Assembly: GCA_027627225.1 (NCBI GenBank)
Contig: CM051029.1
Span: 70,976,578 to 71,040,577, forward strand
Direction of reading: 5' to 3'
From: Congeria kusceri
Lineage: Eukaryota; Mollusca; Bivalvia; Myida; Dreissenidae
Length of the DNA: 64,000 nucleotides
Shown: positions 13,100 to 24,405 of the stretch, piece after piece
Numbering within the stretch: position 1 is the stretch's first letter
Layout of the letters: every line of letters starts with the position of its first letter
Translations under genes and position numbers: made by a program
Notes under the pieces: generated by a model
Database searches by the model: none
Seen by the model: the letters and a program-made list of their open reading frames with translations, nothing else
Told to the model about the DNA's origin: nothing

Positions 13100-13214
13100 T
13101 TCCCGGGTAGCTATATTCAATGAGGAAGTTGACTGTTATCACTACTGATAACACAATTTGTTCTGCAAAACCGCAATCTTGCCAACGAAAATATTGAAGT
13201 AACTGTGGAAAGAG
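13100..13214 (+). promoter_or_regulatory. Conserved 5' block / noncoding exon 1 of LRR-3
   Basis: AATTCCCGGGTAGCTATATT is followed by GTTGACTGTTATCA, then TATTGAAGTAAC.GTGGAAAGAG at the 3' end, shared with LRR-1. It ends at the donor GAAAGAG|GTAGGTG (13215). The matching acceptor is GTGTTTTCAG at 13695, ahead of the signal-peptide exon. LRR-3 is intact, so this is the best instance of the shared upstream exon. Confidence 0.6.
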
Positions 13215-13724
13215 GTAGGTGTTTTTTTTACTTTGTTTCTAATTTTGGGAGTTACATTTTTCTTTTAAAACTGAGTAGAAACATATATTTCTAAACATTT
13301 CATAATGGTTTGTTGCTATAATCATTGTTTTGTTTTTATGTCAAATCACATTTTTATATACTGTTTTTAAAGAAACCATCATTCCTGTTTACGACGATTT
13401 CATGCAGTTAAAAGTAAGTGTATGACTAACGATTTGATACAAAATAATGTATCTACAATTCCTTTTTTCAACTCGACTTGTAAACAATTAATCAGATTTA
13501 CTTTCCATAAAATTTGCGAAGTTTACACTTAAAGGTAAAGACAATTTAGTAAATTCATTTTGTTTGTGTGTTAGGTTTTATTTTCAATATGTTTTCTTCG
13601 AGAAAATCGCACAGACACAAGTATGAAGCATATAAGGTGATAGGTTAATCTTCAAAATTCATATTACGTTCATGAAATTTACTTTGTGTTTTCAGTTGAC
13701 TTCATAAAAGCACCAGCCGCAGTC

Positions 13725-15298
13725 ATGGATTTGAATATTAAGGTACTGTATCATTGACCTCTTTAATATTATCAGAAACTGTTAATGCAAACTCGATTAA
13801 ATTATAACCTGATAGAAAGCTAAGTTAATCGTTCAACGATGTCAATTATACTTTAATTATGTTGATTGTACAGTATTATATTTAAGAACTTTGTGATATG
13901 TACATGGTTCTGTTTCAGATATTCGTCCTTGTATTGGCTACCACAGTGTCTGCTCAATCACCACCGTTCGACAATGATCGAGACTGTCCAGCAAAAGGCG
14001 TAGCTAATCCTTGTCATTGTACGTCGGAGATTATTGAATGCCGAAACCAAGCCCTTGATCATGTTCCTAATTTTACTCGCACGAGCTGGCCGTTCAAGAT
14101 TCTGGATCTTAGCAGAAATAATATCTCGCTGATTGATATCCGCGCATTTGATAACGTCAACGTAACAGAAATTAACCTTTCAGACAACGTGATTTCCGCT
14201 GTTCACTATGAGGCCTTTAACGCTATTAGAAAGCAACTTAATCGTTTAGATTTGAGGAACAACAGCCTTATAGAACTTCCAACTGTTCTTAAAATTCTTG
14301 ACAATCTGACGATGATTGATGTCAGTTACAATCCCATACCACACACGGGATTTACTGATGACGTTATGCGTCAGATCGGAGACTTTGTACAAGAATTCAG
14401 ATTCGGGGATCCAACTCTTCAGGAATGGCCAGTCACGCTGCATCATTTTCCAGAACTGAGAATCATGAAATTTTACGGAGGCACCATGGACCGTATTCCA
14501 ATAACGGCATTTGCAGGCTTCGAGTGGACGCTGAAAAAGCTCTGGATGCAGGATACAAGTTTGATCGCTGTTCCGATTGCACTACAGGACTTACACAGCG
14601 CCGAGGAACTACATTTTGACAATAACGTTCATGTGAAAGATGCGGGAATACTAATACCAGCATTTGCCGGAATGACCACAAGCTTGCAAACAATGACATT
14701 GGAAAACAATGGACTTTCAACATTCCCACCAGTTCTTCAAACACTGCTGTCGCTTCATAACCTGAGTCTCGCCCGGAACGACCTTCAGATTGTCGATGAC
14801 AAGGCCGTAAGCGTTGTTGGAAGCAATCTGACAACACTGGACCTTCAGGGATGTAACCTGGACCGCATTCCTGGTGCCCTGTCTAAGCTGGGTAATCTAA
14901 TGAACCTCGATATATCTTACAACAAAATCACAACAATCGAAAAGAACGATCTGCAGGCAATGTCACAACTTCGGAAACTCACTCTTTCACACAACCCATT
15001 GCAGTACGTATCAAAGAGCACCTTCCATGACCTTACCAATCTGGACACGCTAGTTGTGCAGAACACATCGTTATATGAGGTACCAGAAGCTGTCAAAAAC
15101 ATTCCTCGTCTGACGAGCCTAGACTTAAGCAATCCTACCGCGATGGTAGAATGCAACTGTGATCTAATTTGGCTCTACTGTTTCACTAAGATCAACAACA
15201 CACATCTTACAATTCAGGGCGAATGTTACACCGTCGTGCGTTCCATTGAAGATTATGTGAAGAAGGATGTGGAAACCACGTGTCCGCACAACTGCTAG
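13725..15298 (+). CDS. LRR-3: intact secreted leucine-rich repeat protein
   Basis: Exon 13725-13742 (MDLNIK) joins across a phase-0 intron 13743-13918 (GTACTG...GTTTCAG) to 13919-15298, giving 465 residues. The start is chosen because the joined N-terminus makes a proper signal peptide (core IFVLVLATTVSA, cleavage near residue 18) and because LRR-1 and LRR-2 have the same arrangement. LRRNT cysteines are 29, 38, 40 and 47. About a dozen LxxLxLxxN-type repeats follow. One of them carries an unusual insert, SYNPIPHTGFTDDVMRQIGD, near residues 145-165. The LRRCT cap has Cys 418, 420, 442 and 461 plus extra Cys 427 and a terminal Cys 465. There is no transmembrane helix or GPI signal, so the protein should be secreted. 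AATAAA is at 15392. The family resembles invertebrate LRR recognition or adhesion proteins; the ligand is unknown. Confidence 0.92.
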
Positions 15299-16235
15299 TT
15301 GATTGAGAAGAACAAACAATGAATGTTAGCTCACTGTACCTCGGAAGCTATCGATATTTGGTGGTATTTGTCACATACATAAGTAGTTGCAAATAAAATC
15401 AATATACAGCCGGTTGTTCGTGGTTTTACATTCACAATGTCTAATCAAACTAAGCTCATGAAGCACACGAGGGTCAGTAGCAGTTTGTCTGTTCAGTTGT
15501 TTTATAATACGAAATATATGTTTCGTTTATTTTATCTCATCAATTGCTATTATATTAATAATATTCTTTTATCAAATAATGTGTGTTTTTCCTGATTTAA
15601 TAAGCCTTTCTAGATGCAGTGGTTACATTTTGATCATTTTATTCCAGGTAAATTTACTGGTTAAACTATAACATACTCAGAAACATAATCAATGCATTGC
15701 AAAACATCATGTTTATCCAAATTGTGTTTCTTACTACATACAATACATACATGATGTACAATGTCGATATACATAACTGTTTTGTTTAAAGTAGGCTTCA
15801 AATATAAACAACTGTCATTAATTTAACGATTAATACTTGTTAGTACTATTTAACCAGTATTATCCTAAATAATTCATCACTTCAGTAAAGCTAAGTGGTA
15901 TTTTATGGTGAGTTACTTGTTCGAAAATCGAATAGTCAACATATAAACGAACTCGCTTGGAATCTTAAAGAAGACAAAAAACTGACCAATGTGGCCCTGG
16001 ATTCAGCATTTAAATATTGATGAATATAAAACCATATTTATTATTTTAGGATACATACATTATTTTAGTACATTATACGAACGTTACAAGAGTGGTCAAA
16101 GAAAAAACCTAAATGGGAAAATAACCCATTATATAAGACACGATTTTAGAAATGTTCAATACAAGTATGATCAATATAATTGAGAATACCCCGACCCCGG
16201 GAAACCGTGTTTTTAAGGAAATGGATTGCATCCTT
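15299..16235. other. Spacer downstream of LRR-3
   Basis: Contains the AATAAA of LRR-3 at 15392-15397. Otherwise AT-rich, with only short unsupported open frames. Confidence 0.4.
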
Positions 16236-16510
16236 AGGTTGTCTAAAGAAAGACGATTCTATTTAATTCAAAGCTTTAACAAAACTAGAAGATATATTGA
16301 TGGCGTACGTATTATTGATAACCCCTTTTTTTGAAAAAAACATTCAAACAGATTTACCCTTAGGCCTTACAATAAATAAATCGTGTTCTTTGAGCACTGA
16401 TGCCGCATTCTGGATTTACTTCCAACTATTAGTGCAAGCTAGAAAGTATTACAAACATGATGATTTCAATTTTGATACAGTATTCTATATAAAATATTCT
16501 ATTTAATTCG
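16236..16510 (+). mobile_element. Relic of a RYxDD-type reverse transcriptase
   Basis: Two overlapping frames give SFNKTRRYIDGVRIIDNPFF, then FFEKNIQ, LTINKSCSLSTDA and KHDDFNFDTV. I recognise this as a decayed form of a common invertebrate RT with the order RYLDD - NPYF - (I)YP.EL.LNKAN.SDTEAPFLDL - DDF.F. The catalytic DD is changed to DG and a frameshift separates the halves. A Penelope-like origin is possible but is inference; a protein search of the joined frames would decide. Confidence 0.5.
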
Positions 16511-17150
16511 TCTATAACTCGTTCGTTAAACATCTTTAACAATATATCGATTCAATTTGGATAGTAACAGCTTTAAAACACATCCCCCGACGTGTTATAA
16601 GAGCTATTTATGACACACGAACATAAAAACATTAAATTTAATATTTGAATCATGTATTGTAGAATTACACATTTTTTCTTTTTCTGTCTGCATAGATATA
16701 CATTCTTATTTTCATATAATATTAAACGTTTTATTTCAATTATATTAATTACAAACGTAAAGCATATACAACCAAAAATGTAATATGGCCCTTTACACTA
16801 CGTACAAGGACTTCTTCCTGAAATGCACGACGATGATCTGTTATATGTACTGTATGATGGTAGGTCTTGAAATGGAGCGAACAAGCAGGCGTTTAGCTGA
16901 TATTTGTATTTACCCCATTTCATCGTGCCTCAAAAAACTGCAATTCTGTTGTTCTGGTGAACATTAAACTATTGAGTAATTAAATTGTAATTGAATTGAA
17001 AAAATTATATCTTTGCTAAATATACTATTTAATTTAATAGAAATGCTATGAGGTTACAATGTATTTACAAGCGTGTGTTTTTTATTAATTCTTTAGTGTG
17101 AGGTTTTGTATGCATTTTACCGGTTTAAACCCCAATGCTTTGCATATCCG
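16511..17150. other. AT-rich spacer
   Basis: No supported feature. The short open frame at 16785-16967 has no recognisable domain. Confidence 0.35.
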
Positions 17151-17179
17151 TTCCAAGACGGTGACCCCAGTATTAATCA

Positions 17180-18115
17180 TGTTTAGGTCACCAGCGCACA
17201 AAGTACTCAATGTTGAGCTATTCTGGTCAGTCACCGTCCGTCGTCGTACGTCCTCGTCGTCCGTTGTCGTCGTCAACAATTTACTTAAACAACTTCTTCT
17301 CTGAAACTGCTTGGCGGATTTAAACCCAATTTGGCAGAAATGTTCCTGGGATGGTCCTTTAAAAATGCCTTTAATTCATTTGAATATATGGAAAACTCAG
17401 GTTGCCATGGCAACAAAAAGCTTAGCAAAAGGAAAACTTTACAAATCTTCTTGTCAGAAACCACTGGCTGGATTTGAAAATAGATTTCACAGAAAAGTTC
17501 CTTGGGTAAACATCTACTAAATTTCTTCAAATCATTTTGATTTGATGAAAAACATGGCCCCCAGGGATCGCGACAGGTTTCTTTAAATGGCCATATGGAA
17601 ACCAATGGCTGAATTTCAAAATAAATTTCCTACAAATGTTCCTCGGGTGACCGTCTCCTAAACTGATTTAAATTATTTTGATTTGCTGAAATCATGGCCG
17701 CAACGGGGTGGGAATTGCTATATATTGCTATATTGAAAACTTTTAAAATATTTTTTATCTGAAAGCACATGCTTGTTTTCAAATCAATTTCACAGAAATA
17801 TTGCGTGCATGACCCTTTACAGAAGTCCTTGAAATTACTTTGATTCATTAAAACATGTCTGCCAGGGGTCGGGATACTTTCTGTCTATGGCAAATTGAAA
17901 ACTTTTAAAATCTTCTTGTCTATAACCACTGGTGCAATGTGCCTTGGGTGACTTTATACCAAATACCTTCAAATTATTTTTTTGGCTAAAAACAAGTGAC
18001 TTATCCTTGATGTTCATTGTCAACATTTTACTTGACACATATTAGAAGACGCTATTAAATTGTCACAAGTCAGTTATGATTAATTTGATTCAGGTGATCG
18101 ATCCAGGACCATTTG
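17180..18115 (-). repeat. Degenerate interspersed repeat with internal periodicity
   Basis: Opens with GTTTAGGTCACCAGCGCACA and a CGTCGTCGTACGTCC-rich stretch, then about four diverged units of roughly 150-190 bp. Each unit carries a version of TGG.(C/T)GGATTT.AAA..(A/G)ATTTC.CA.AAA.GTTCCT(T/G)GG and CTTTACAAATCTTCTTGTC. It closes near GTGATCGATCCAGGACCATTTG. This matches, from memory, a very common molluscan repeat that ends GTGAGCGATTCAGGGCC. Strand assignment is arbitrary. It is not coding. Confidence 0.6.
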
Positions 18116-18980
18116 ACACTCATGTAATGTTTTGTGTTGTCTTGTGCGTATTGTCCTGTGTTGTATAGCCAATTGTCACTTGCCTTATATAAAGGACCAG
18201 CGGATTTGAATAAGGGTCTCAGTCCTCATGATGTCCCTGAAGTTTCATTATTCTTATATTTCATCAAACTCAACTGAAGGAACGTAGAAGTGGGTCACTC
18301 AAAGATAAAAAGAATTATATTTTTTAATGAAATCCATCCAGTGTGTTTTGACAATCAGATTTTAGTATTAGAACATTAAGGTTTCCGTCATGGCAAAATG
18401 AGTTTTCCATATATTCCATTGAATTGTAGAATACTTTGGTAATTGACTTCCTGTCAACATCCACGAAGCGATTTCGGAGAAGTTACTTTCATGGAAAGTA
18501 TCTTTGATTGTTTTCATGTCCACCGTTAATTAACATATTTTAAGTTTAGTTATTGAATGTTTAGAAAGTTTGATGAGATGTCTTATTGTTATAAACCAGT
18601 AGTGTTGTTGACATCAATCGACGTCGGTATGCTGAACTATATTTTATTCTACTTAACCCTTACAAATTATGTTTGTGCAGTTATAAATTCAGGTTTATTC
18701 GCTTATCCCGCGCGTAATGCTCTAATAATATCAGCTAAGATAAAACGATAAGCCATTCATCTTAATCACAAGGAATTCACTTTTAATTCAAATCTTCCGC
18801 TTAGTTCCATACCAACCAAACAATTTGACAGCTGTTCGAACTCGAATTTCACCTGAGCTATCTAATCTCAGTATGATATTCAGTTATATTTTAGCTGCTG
18901 TCGCTTGTGAAATTGGTTCATAACTGTATGCCACTTATTCAACTATTAGGACTTAGATTGATTCAGGAAAAGAAGTGGAA
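18116..18980. other. Spacer upstream of LRR-4
   Basis: Nothing is recognised. It probably includes the promoter and 5' untranslated region of LRR-4, but the GGTAGCT block found before LRR-1, -2 and -3 is not apparent here. Confidence 0.35.
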
Positions 18981-18981
18981 A

Positions 18982-20504
18982 ATGGTTAGTGTAGTTTTGT
19001 TCATTTTATTGACAGTGGATTGAACTTTCTTGATCCAATGATGACCATATTTGTTTAAATGTAATGCAATAACGATGACATTAACTTTTGTCTTCAGGTT
19101 TTTATCCGATGTCTTGTGGTTTGCATGTCGATTCTATGCGCATACGGACAATCACCAGCGTGCCCCAACACGACTGTGTGCAGTTGTTCGGACCAGATCA
19201 TTGAATGCCACGACAGAGGTTTAACTACCGTTCCTGTTTTCCAGTCAGTCAGCCACGTCTATACGAAACTGAATTTACAAAACAATTACATTGACACAAT
19301 ACCTGCCGACGCCTTCAAAAACATTCCGTTTATGTCGACTGTCTTGCTCAACAACAATAGCATACATACTATCGACCAAGATGCGTTTCGAGGGGTGGAG
19401 GCAAGGATTACACATATCGATCTGGCGAACAACAATTTGACAAGCTTCCCTTCAGCGGTCGGTAAACTAAGTACTATATTGGATATTGATGTGTCCAACA
19501 ATCCGATTTATGCGAATAGTTTCGATGAACATACAATGTATGAAATCGGGGACACGTTAACCGCGTTGCACTTTGGTTCGGATGTTCTTCGTCAATGGCC
19601 CGTGACCCTGCGACATCTGCAAACCTTGCAATTGTTAAACGTAACGGGCGGTTCATTTTATACATTGCCTCCTACGGCGTTTCATGGCTTTGAAGGGACA
19701 CTAACAACTCTGTCAATACAGCATACGCAGTTGATTGCACTTCCGTTTGCATTATCAAAACTTCGTTTCCTTGACCGGCTGTACTTCGACCACAACCATG
19801 CAATCGGAGACTCCGGAATTCTGATTACGTCCTTGAGCAACGACACTCTTACAAATCTTAGGTTCGTGTCGCTAGTTGACGACAATCTTACATACTTCCC
19901 TTCACTGTTACGCTTTCTGCGCAATGTGAATACTCTTATTCTGGATTCCAACAGATTGGCCTTCGTGAGCGACTCGTCAGTAGCTGTTGCTGTTGGAACA
20001 GCAATAAACAACTTGAGTCTACGCAATTGCTCACTGTCCAGAGTGCCAGGTGCTTTGTCAAAGTTGACTAACCTAACAACCCTCGACCTTACGGACAACC
20101 AGATTCGTAGTTTTGAAAACAGCGATTTTGATAATATGGGAAGGCTTAAGAATCTGATTGTCACAAGAAATCCGCTAGAATTCATTGCCAACGAAACATT
20201 TAAGGACCTGAGGTGTCTTCAACAGCTTGACATCATGGACTCAAATATCAAGACCATGCCTGAAGCAATCCGATTTCTAAGGAACCTTACTACCCTTACC
20301 CTGCCACTAGACAAGATTGAATGTACGTGCAACATCGTCTGGCTGAAACAGTTCATGGAGATCTGCAACACAAACCTGAGGATAGCCGGGTCCTGCGAGA
20401 CGATAGATTCTAATGTGGCCGAGTATTTGAAGGCCCACATCCCCAACTGCCCCAACTACTCGAGTCACACCCAGTGTGTTAGTTCCACGTGCTCCATTAG
20501 GTAG
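18982..20504 (+). CDS. LRR-4: intact secreted leucine-rich repeat protein
   Basis: The proposed first coding exon is the ATG alone (18982-18984), next to a GT donor (GTTAGT). A phase-0 intron 18985-19097 follows, then exon 19098-20504, giving 469 residues. The join makes a signal peptide MVFIRCLVVCMSILCAYGQ, as in its paralogues. LRRNT (CPNTTVCSCSDQIIEC) is followed by the LRR repeats and an LRRCT cap (ECTCNIVWLKQFMEIC ... GSCETID ... PNC). The tail carries two extra cysteines (CVSSTCSIR). There is no membrane helix. It is more diverged from LRR-1/2/3 and closer to LRR-5 in the LRRCT and tail. The NPI insert module is short here (NNPIYANSFDEHTMYEIGD). AATAAA is at 20670. The one-codon exon is inferred; the main exon is certain. 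An N-terminus starting inside the main exon (ATG at 19125) would lose most of the signal peptide. Confidence 0.88.
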
Positions 20505-20956
20505 CTCGACCACAAAGAATCAATAATACGTTAATTGTACTTGACATTTTAGAAATACAGGCAAAATAGAAACCTTGTATACAGTTTAGATATAGTGTAG
20601 TCTGTTCCTACCACAAGCAAAAGCTGCACTGATTGATGATCGTGTACTGTACCAGTTATAATGTTTAGAAATAAACTATACGAACACTTTTATTTTACAT
20701 GTTTGGACCATTTCTTCTTATTAAAGTAGATGTGTAAATGTGTTTTCTTCCTGTTGCAAGTCAGGCTATCAAGCGGATTTTAATACGTATATGCTAAAAA
20801 ACCATTTATAAAATAATACTAGTACTTGTAGTATATGGTATTGATAATATTCCTGTATAAGTGGCATCCTACGACTAAGATGAAACTACGTGGTTTCGAG
20901 ATAACACATTTTAGACAAAAATGATAAGAAATCTAGATTTCATCACATTTGGCAGA
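20505..20956. other. Spacer between LRR-4 and LRR-5
   Basis: Holds the LRR-4 polyadenylation signal (20670-20675). Nothing else is recognised. Confidence 0.4.
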
Positions 20957-23049
20957 ATGATCATTTTGGTAGGTTGCATTTTATTTTGCTATGTTTCATT
21001 ATTTTATTGATCTTGATTTGGTTATCTGTAAAGGAAATACATGACAACTGCACGTCTCCAAACACATTTTTACAACTTGTTAACATTAGTTTTGAATTGA
21101 TTTTTTGTTTTAACATAACATATTCCATATACGCAGTTACAATACAAATGCATTATTATAATATCGTATTTCATATATTATAATATCTTATTTCAAATAT
21201 TATTATCATTGCTAGTAATAGCTCCGGGGAGTTATCGAGACACTTGCCCGATAATCGGTGGTCATAAATGTGCCTGTACTGTTGATAAAATATCATGCGA
21301 CAACCAACAACTAACGGCGATTCCAACGTTTACTACGATAGGATCAACAATGAAAATTTTAGACGTTAGCAATAACAGTTTAAATAGCATACCCGACAAT
21401 GCCTTTGCTGCATTAAATGTAACTGAGGTTGATCTTTCCAGCAATTTAATAAACACTGTTCATGGCAGAGCGTTTTCTGGAATAACGACTACTCTACAGA
21501 AGCTCAATTTAGCGAACAATGTTCTTAGTTCACTCCAATCCGCAATCGGCCTCTTAGAGAAATTAATTGAAATTGACCTAAGGTGGAACCCAATACCGGG
21601 ATATACACCCGGTCATGCAGGTCATGGTACCGATGGTCTAACTGACGCCGTAATGAAGCAAATAGGCGATTCCTCACTACTTTCAAGTTCGGCTCTAGCA
21701 TTATCAACTCGTGGCCGCAAAGTCTGTCTCATTTGAATCGATTAAAGGAATTGGTTGTCGCTGGCGTTAACATTCCCTACTGGCCTCCCAGTGCATTTCA
21801 TGGATTTGAAAGGACATTGACAAAGCTCACCATTGAGAATGTTCCTGTAGGGTCCGTGCCATATGCAATCGCAAGTCTTACTCTTTTGGAAGAGCTTCAT
21901 CTTGACAACCTCCAGTACCCATTCGGTGATGCAAGTTTGGTGTCTCTTCCTTTTCAAGCAATTGGGGGTACCCTCAAGGTACTCAGCCTTAAGAATGACA
22001 GCCTTACTACATTCCCGGAAGGCATCCAACAACTGCATTCTCTGAACAGTCTGACTCTCGACGGAAACCATCTGGAGTTCGTTAGCGACGAGGCAATCAA
22101 GCTTCTACAGCTAGCCAACGTAACTATGTTGAGCCTTAAGGACTGCGATCTGAAGCGTGTTCCAGGTGTAATTTCAGACCTCAGAAATCTGCAGGAGCTG
22201 CATTTGTTTAACAACCAAATTAGAAGTATAGAGAGTACGGATCTGCAGAATCTTTTTCAACTACGCGAACTGGACATGGACGGAAACCCTTTACTTTATA
22301 TCTCCGATAACTCGCTATGCGGACTGAATAACCTTTTGGTATAATAATGCTTTTATATATTTCCAGTATTTGTAATATAAAACGCGTATGAAACTTTTCA
22401 AAATTCAAACCCTATGTAATCAAATACATGCGTAAAACCGTTTACCATTCCGTATGTTTTATCGTTGGTTATTTAGAATTTTAGCCTGGAGAACACATTC
22501 CTAACCGAGATATCCCAAGCCTTTAAGAACCTTAGAAAGCTCGAACACTTGAGTCTGGTAAATGCGAGAATCGACTGCACGTGTGACATGACCTGGGTGA
22601 AATCATGGATGGATAAATGCCAAGTTAACGAGAAACATCTAGAGATCCTGGTATATAGCTTCGTTGTGTTCTTTTTCTTTAATGATGGAGATTATAAGTA
22701 TATATGTTTTAAACTGCAACTAATGTATTCATACTAAATATATATTCAAATAGCATACGAAACGTGTACTTAATATCGGATGCATATGTTGAACAGTTAT
22801 TTTTATTTCCCTCATGCAACATTGTGTATTACGTAAATGGAACGTAAGGACAATTATATGCTCGTGGTGTGCAATTTGGGCGTCAGTTCACGTACAATTC
22901 TTTCCTGTCCACTGATTTTTCTTTAGGGCGACTGTGAAACCGTAGATTGGGACATCACAAGATACGCCAACACTCGCTTAACAAGTTGCCCTGGCTACAA
23001 CGTCGACAATAAAGCGTTCACGTGCACAGGCACGTGTGTGGAGCATTAG
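20957..23049 (+). pseudogene. LRR-5: LRR protein gene with two extra introns and a frame slip
   Basis: Proposed parts: 20957-20968 (MIIL, donor GTAGGT); main exon from 21197 to 22338; exon 22477-22650 (NFSLENTF... to HLEIL); exon 22927-23049 (GDCETVD... to CTGTCVEH, stop TAG). The last two introns (22339-22476 and 22651-22926) are GT-AG, both phase 0, and absent from the paralogues. Their joins restore the last repeat and the LRRCT cap (CTCDMTWVKSWMDKC). Two defects are visible. Where the paralogues have an acceptor TTTCAG, this gene reads TTTCAA (21191-21196). A 1-nt loss near 21672, after QIGDS, throws the main exon out of frame until TGA at 21734; the correct frame resumes with TFKFGSS. 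The NPI insert is long and His/Gly-rich. AATAAA is at 23126. It is likely a young pseudogene, unless the indel is an assembly error and another acceptor is used. Confidence 0.8.
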
Positions 23050-23477
23050 TTACGACCACCCTCTCTAGTGGCGTGTTAAGCTCAGTCACTGCGCGGATGC
23101 ATAATTTGCATTGAAAATTGTACTAAATAAAATTGCACCCTACCGCTACAAGCCTTTCATTATTAAAACCTTTGTTTCAAAAATATGCTCCATCTCAACA
23201 AACCATTTTTATATTTGTATTTAAAACCATTCCGGTATATAACTTCGCAATGAAGTAATACCGTTTTTGTTTACAAACATATGGAGTAGATTTCATTAAA
23301 TTTACAAATACCAAGAAATGCACACACGTATTGGGATTGATTGCAGTATGTGATGATAAAACATATACATGTGTTATGTAAATAATAATACTCGTTAAAA
23401 TTGAATACCCTCGTTATATTTGTACGTAAGAGTAATTTGTACCAAAGCTAGCGATTCGTTTGCTGCATTGGAATAGT
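23050..23477. other. Spacer downstream of LRR-5
   Basis: AATAAA at 23126-23131 belongs to LRR-5. The rest is unassigned AT-rich sequence. Confidence 0.4.
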
Positions 23478-23780
23478 TAAAGGGACTATGTCATCGAAAA
23501 GGACCTCAAGGAGCAACGTCTTAAAACATCTGAAATTAAGATATGAATGCTGGGACTCAATACCGGTTAAACAGGGTATATATAGTGAAAAAAGAGAGTA
23601 CGCATTCTGAGCTAAAAATCAATTTATTATAGTGGTCGTGTTTGTTTGGCCCTTTTCATGTTTACGCTTTGACGTCAGAATTGTGGGCATTTTGTATAAC
23701 CATAGTTAACACACTATTCTTTACCAAGCAAAATGGCGCAGTCGATACCCACTTGGGGTTTTAATTTTTCCGAACTTTTT
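23478..23780 (+). mobile_element. TIR element with tRNA-like core, internally deleted copy
   Basis: Begins TTAAAGGGACTATGTCATCG, the same terminus as the element at 23907. It continues with CGTGTTTGTTTGGCCCTTTT and TTTACGCTTTGACGTCAGA, homologous to the reverse strand of that element. The tRNA-like core is collapsed: an A-box-like AATGGCGCAG runs straight into the B-box-like TCGATACCCACT. The right terminus was not found. Confidence 0.65.
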
Positions 23781-23906
23781 TGCTAATTTGTTGTTATCAA
23801 ATATCTCATTGTGTATTATATCATATATAAGTTATGTAATGCAAATGTCTTAGTATAGCTTATTGTATCATATTATATTATTTATAGTGCAATAGGAAGC
23901 CATTAT

Positions 23907-24405
23907 TTAAGGGACTATGTCAACGAAAAAGTGATCTCATTCAGCAATTTTAATGTTATTATTTTAAAGAAATCAGCAAAACAACGGCGTATACAATGAA
24001 TAACGCACGAATAATTTCCTACATTATGAGAATTTTATAAAAAAAACAATAAAGAAAAATACTTGAAAAAATAAAACCGAGAGTGGGTATCGAGCTCACG
24101 ACGACGGAGTCTTACGAACAAATGACAGAAGACAGCACTGTAACCAACTGCGCTATTCTGACTTGTGAAATACTATGAATATATAAAATACCCACAAATC
24201 TGACTTCAAAGTGTAAACAAGCAAAGGGCCAAACAAACACGATTTAAACTGTATAATGATTTTTTTTCTCAGAATGCATAAACTTTTTTTTCCATTATAT
24301 GTACATTATTTTAACCTTGATTAAATCTCAATATTAATATTACATTTTCAGATTGTTGACTGCAGTTGCCCCTTTGGGCCCTTTTCGTTGACATGGTCCC
24401 TTTAA
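23907..24405 (-). mobile_element. Complete TIR element carrying a tRNA-like promoter segment
   Basis: A 499-bp unit. The left end TTAAGGGACTATGTCAACG and the right end CGTTGACATGGTCCCTTTAA are inverted repeats of about 22 bp with one mismatch. On the - strand the middle (about 24160-24070) reads like a tRNA head: AATAGCGCAGTTGGTTACAG as an A box, and GAGCTCGATACCCACTC as a B box about 60 bases later. It therefore combines the ends of a DNA-transposon MITE with the internal promoter of a SINE. It has no coding capacity. Both ends sit at TTAA. Confidence 0.75.

Noticed and set aside
14463..14837. Long - strand frame inside LRR-3
   Set aside because: Antisense shadow of a conserved coding exon; similar shadows occur in the paralogues and GPCRs.
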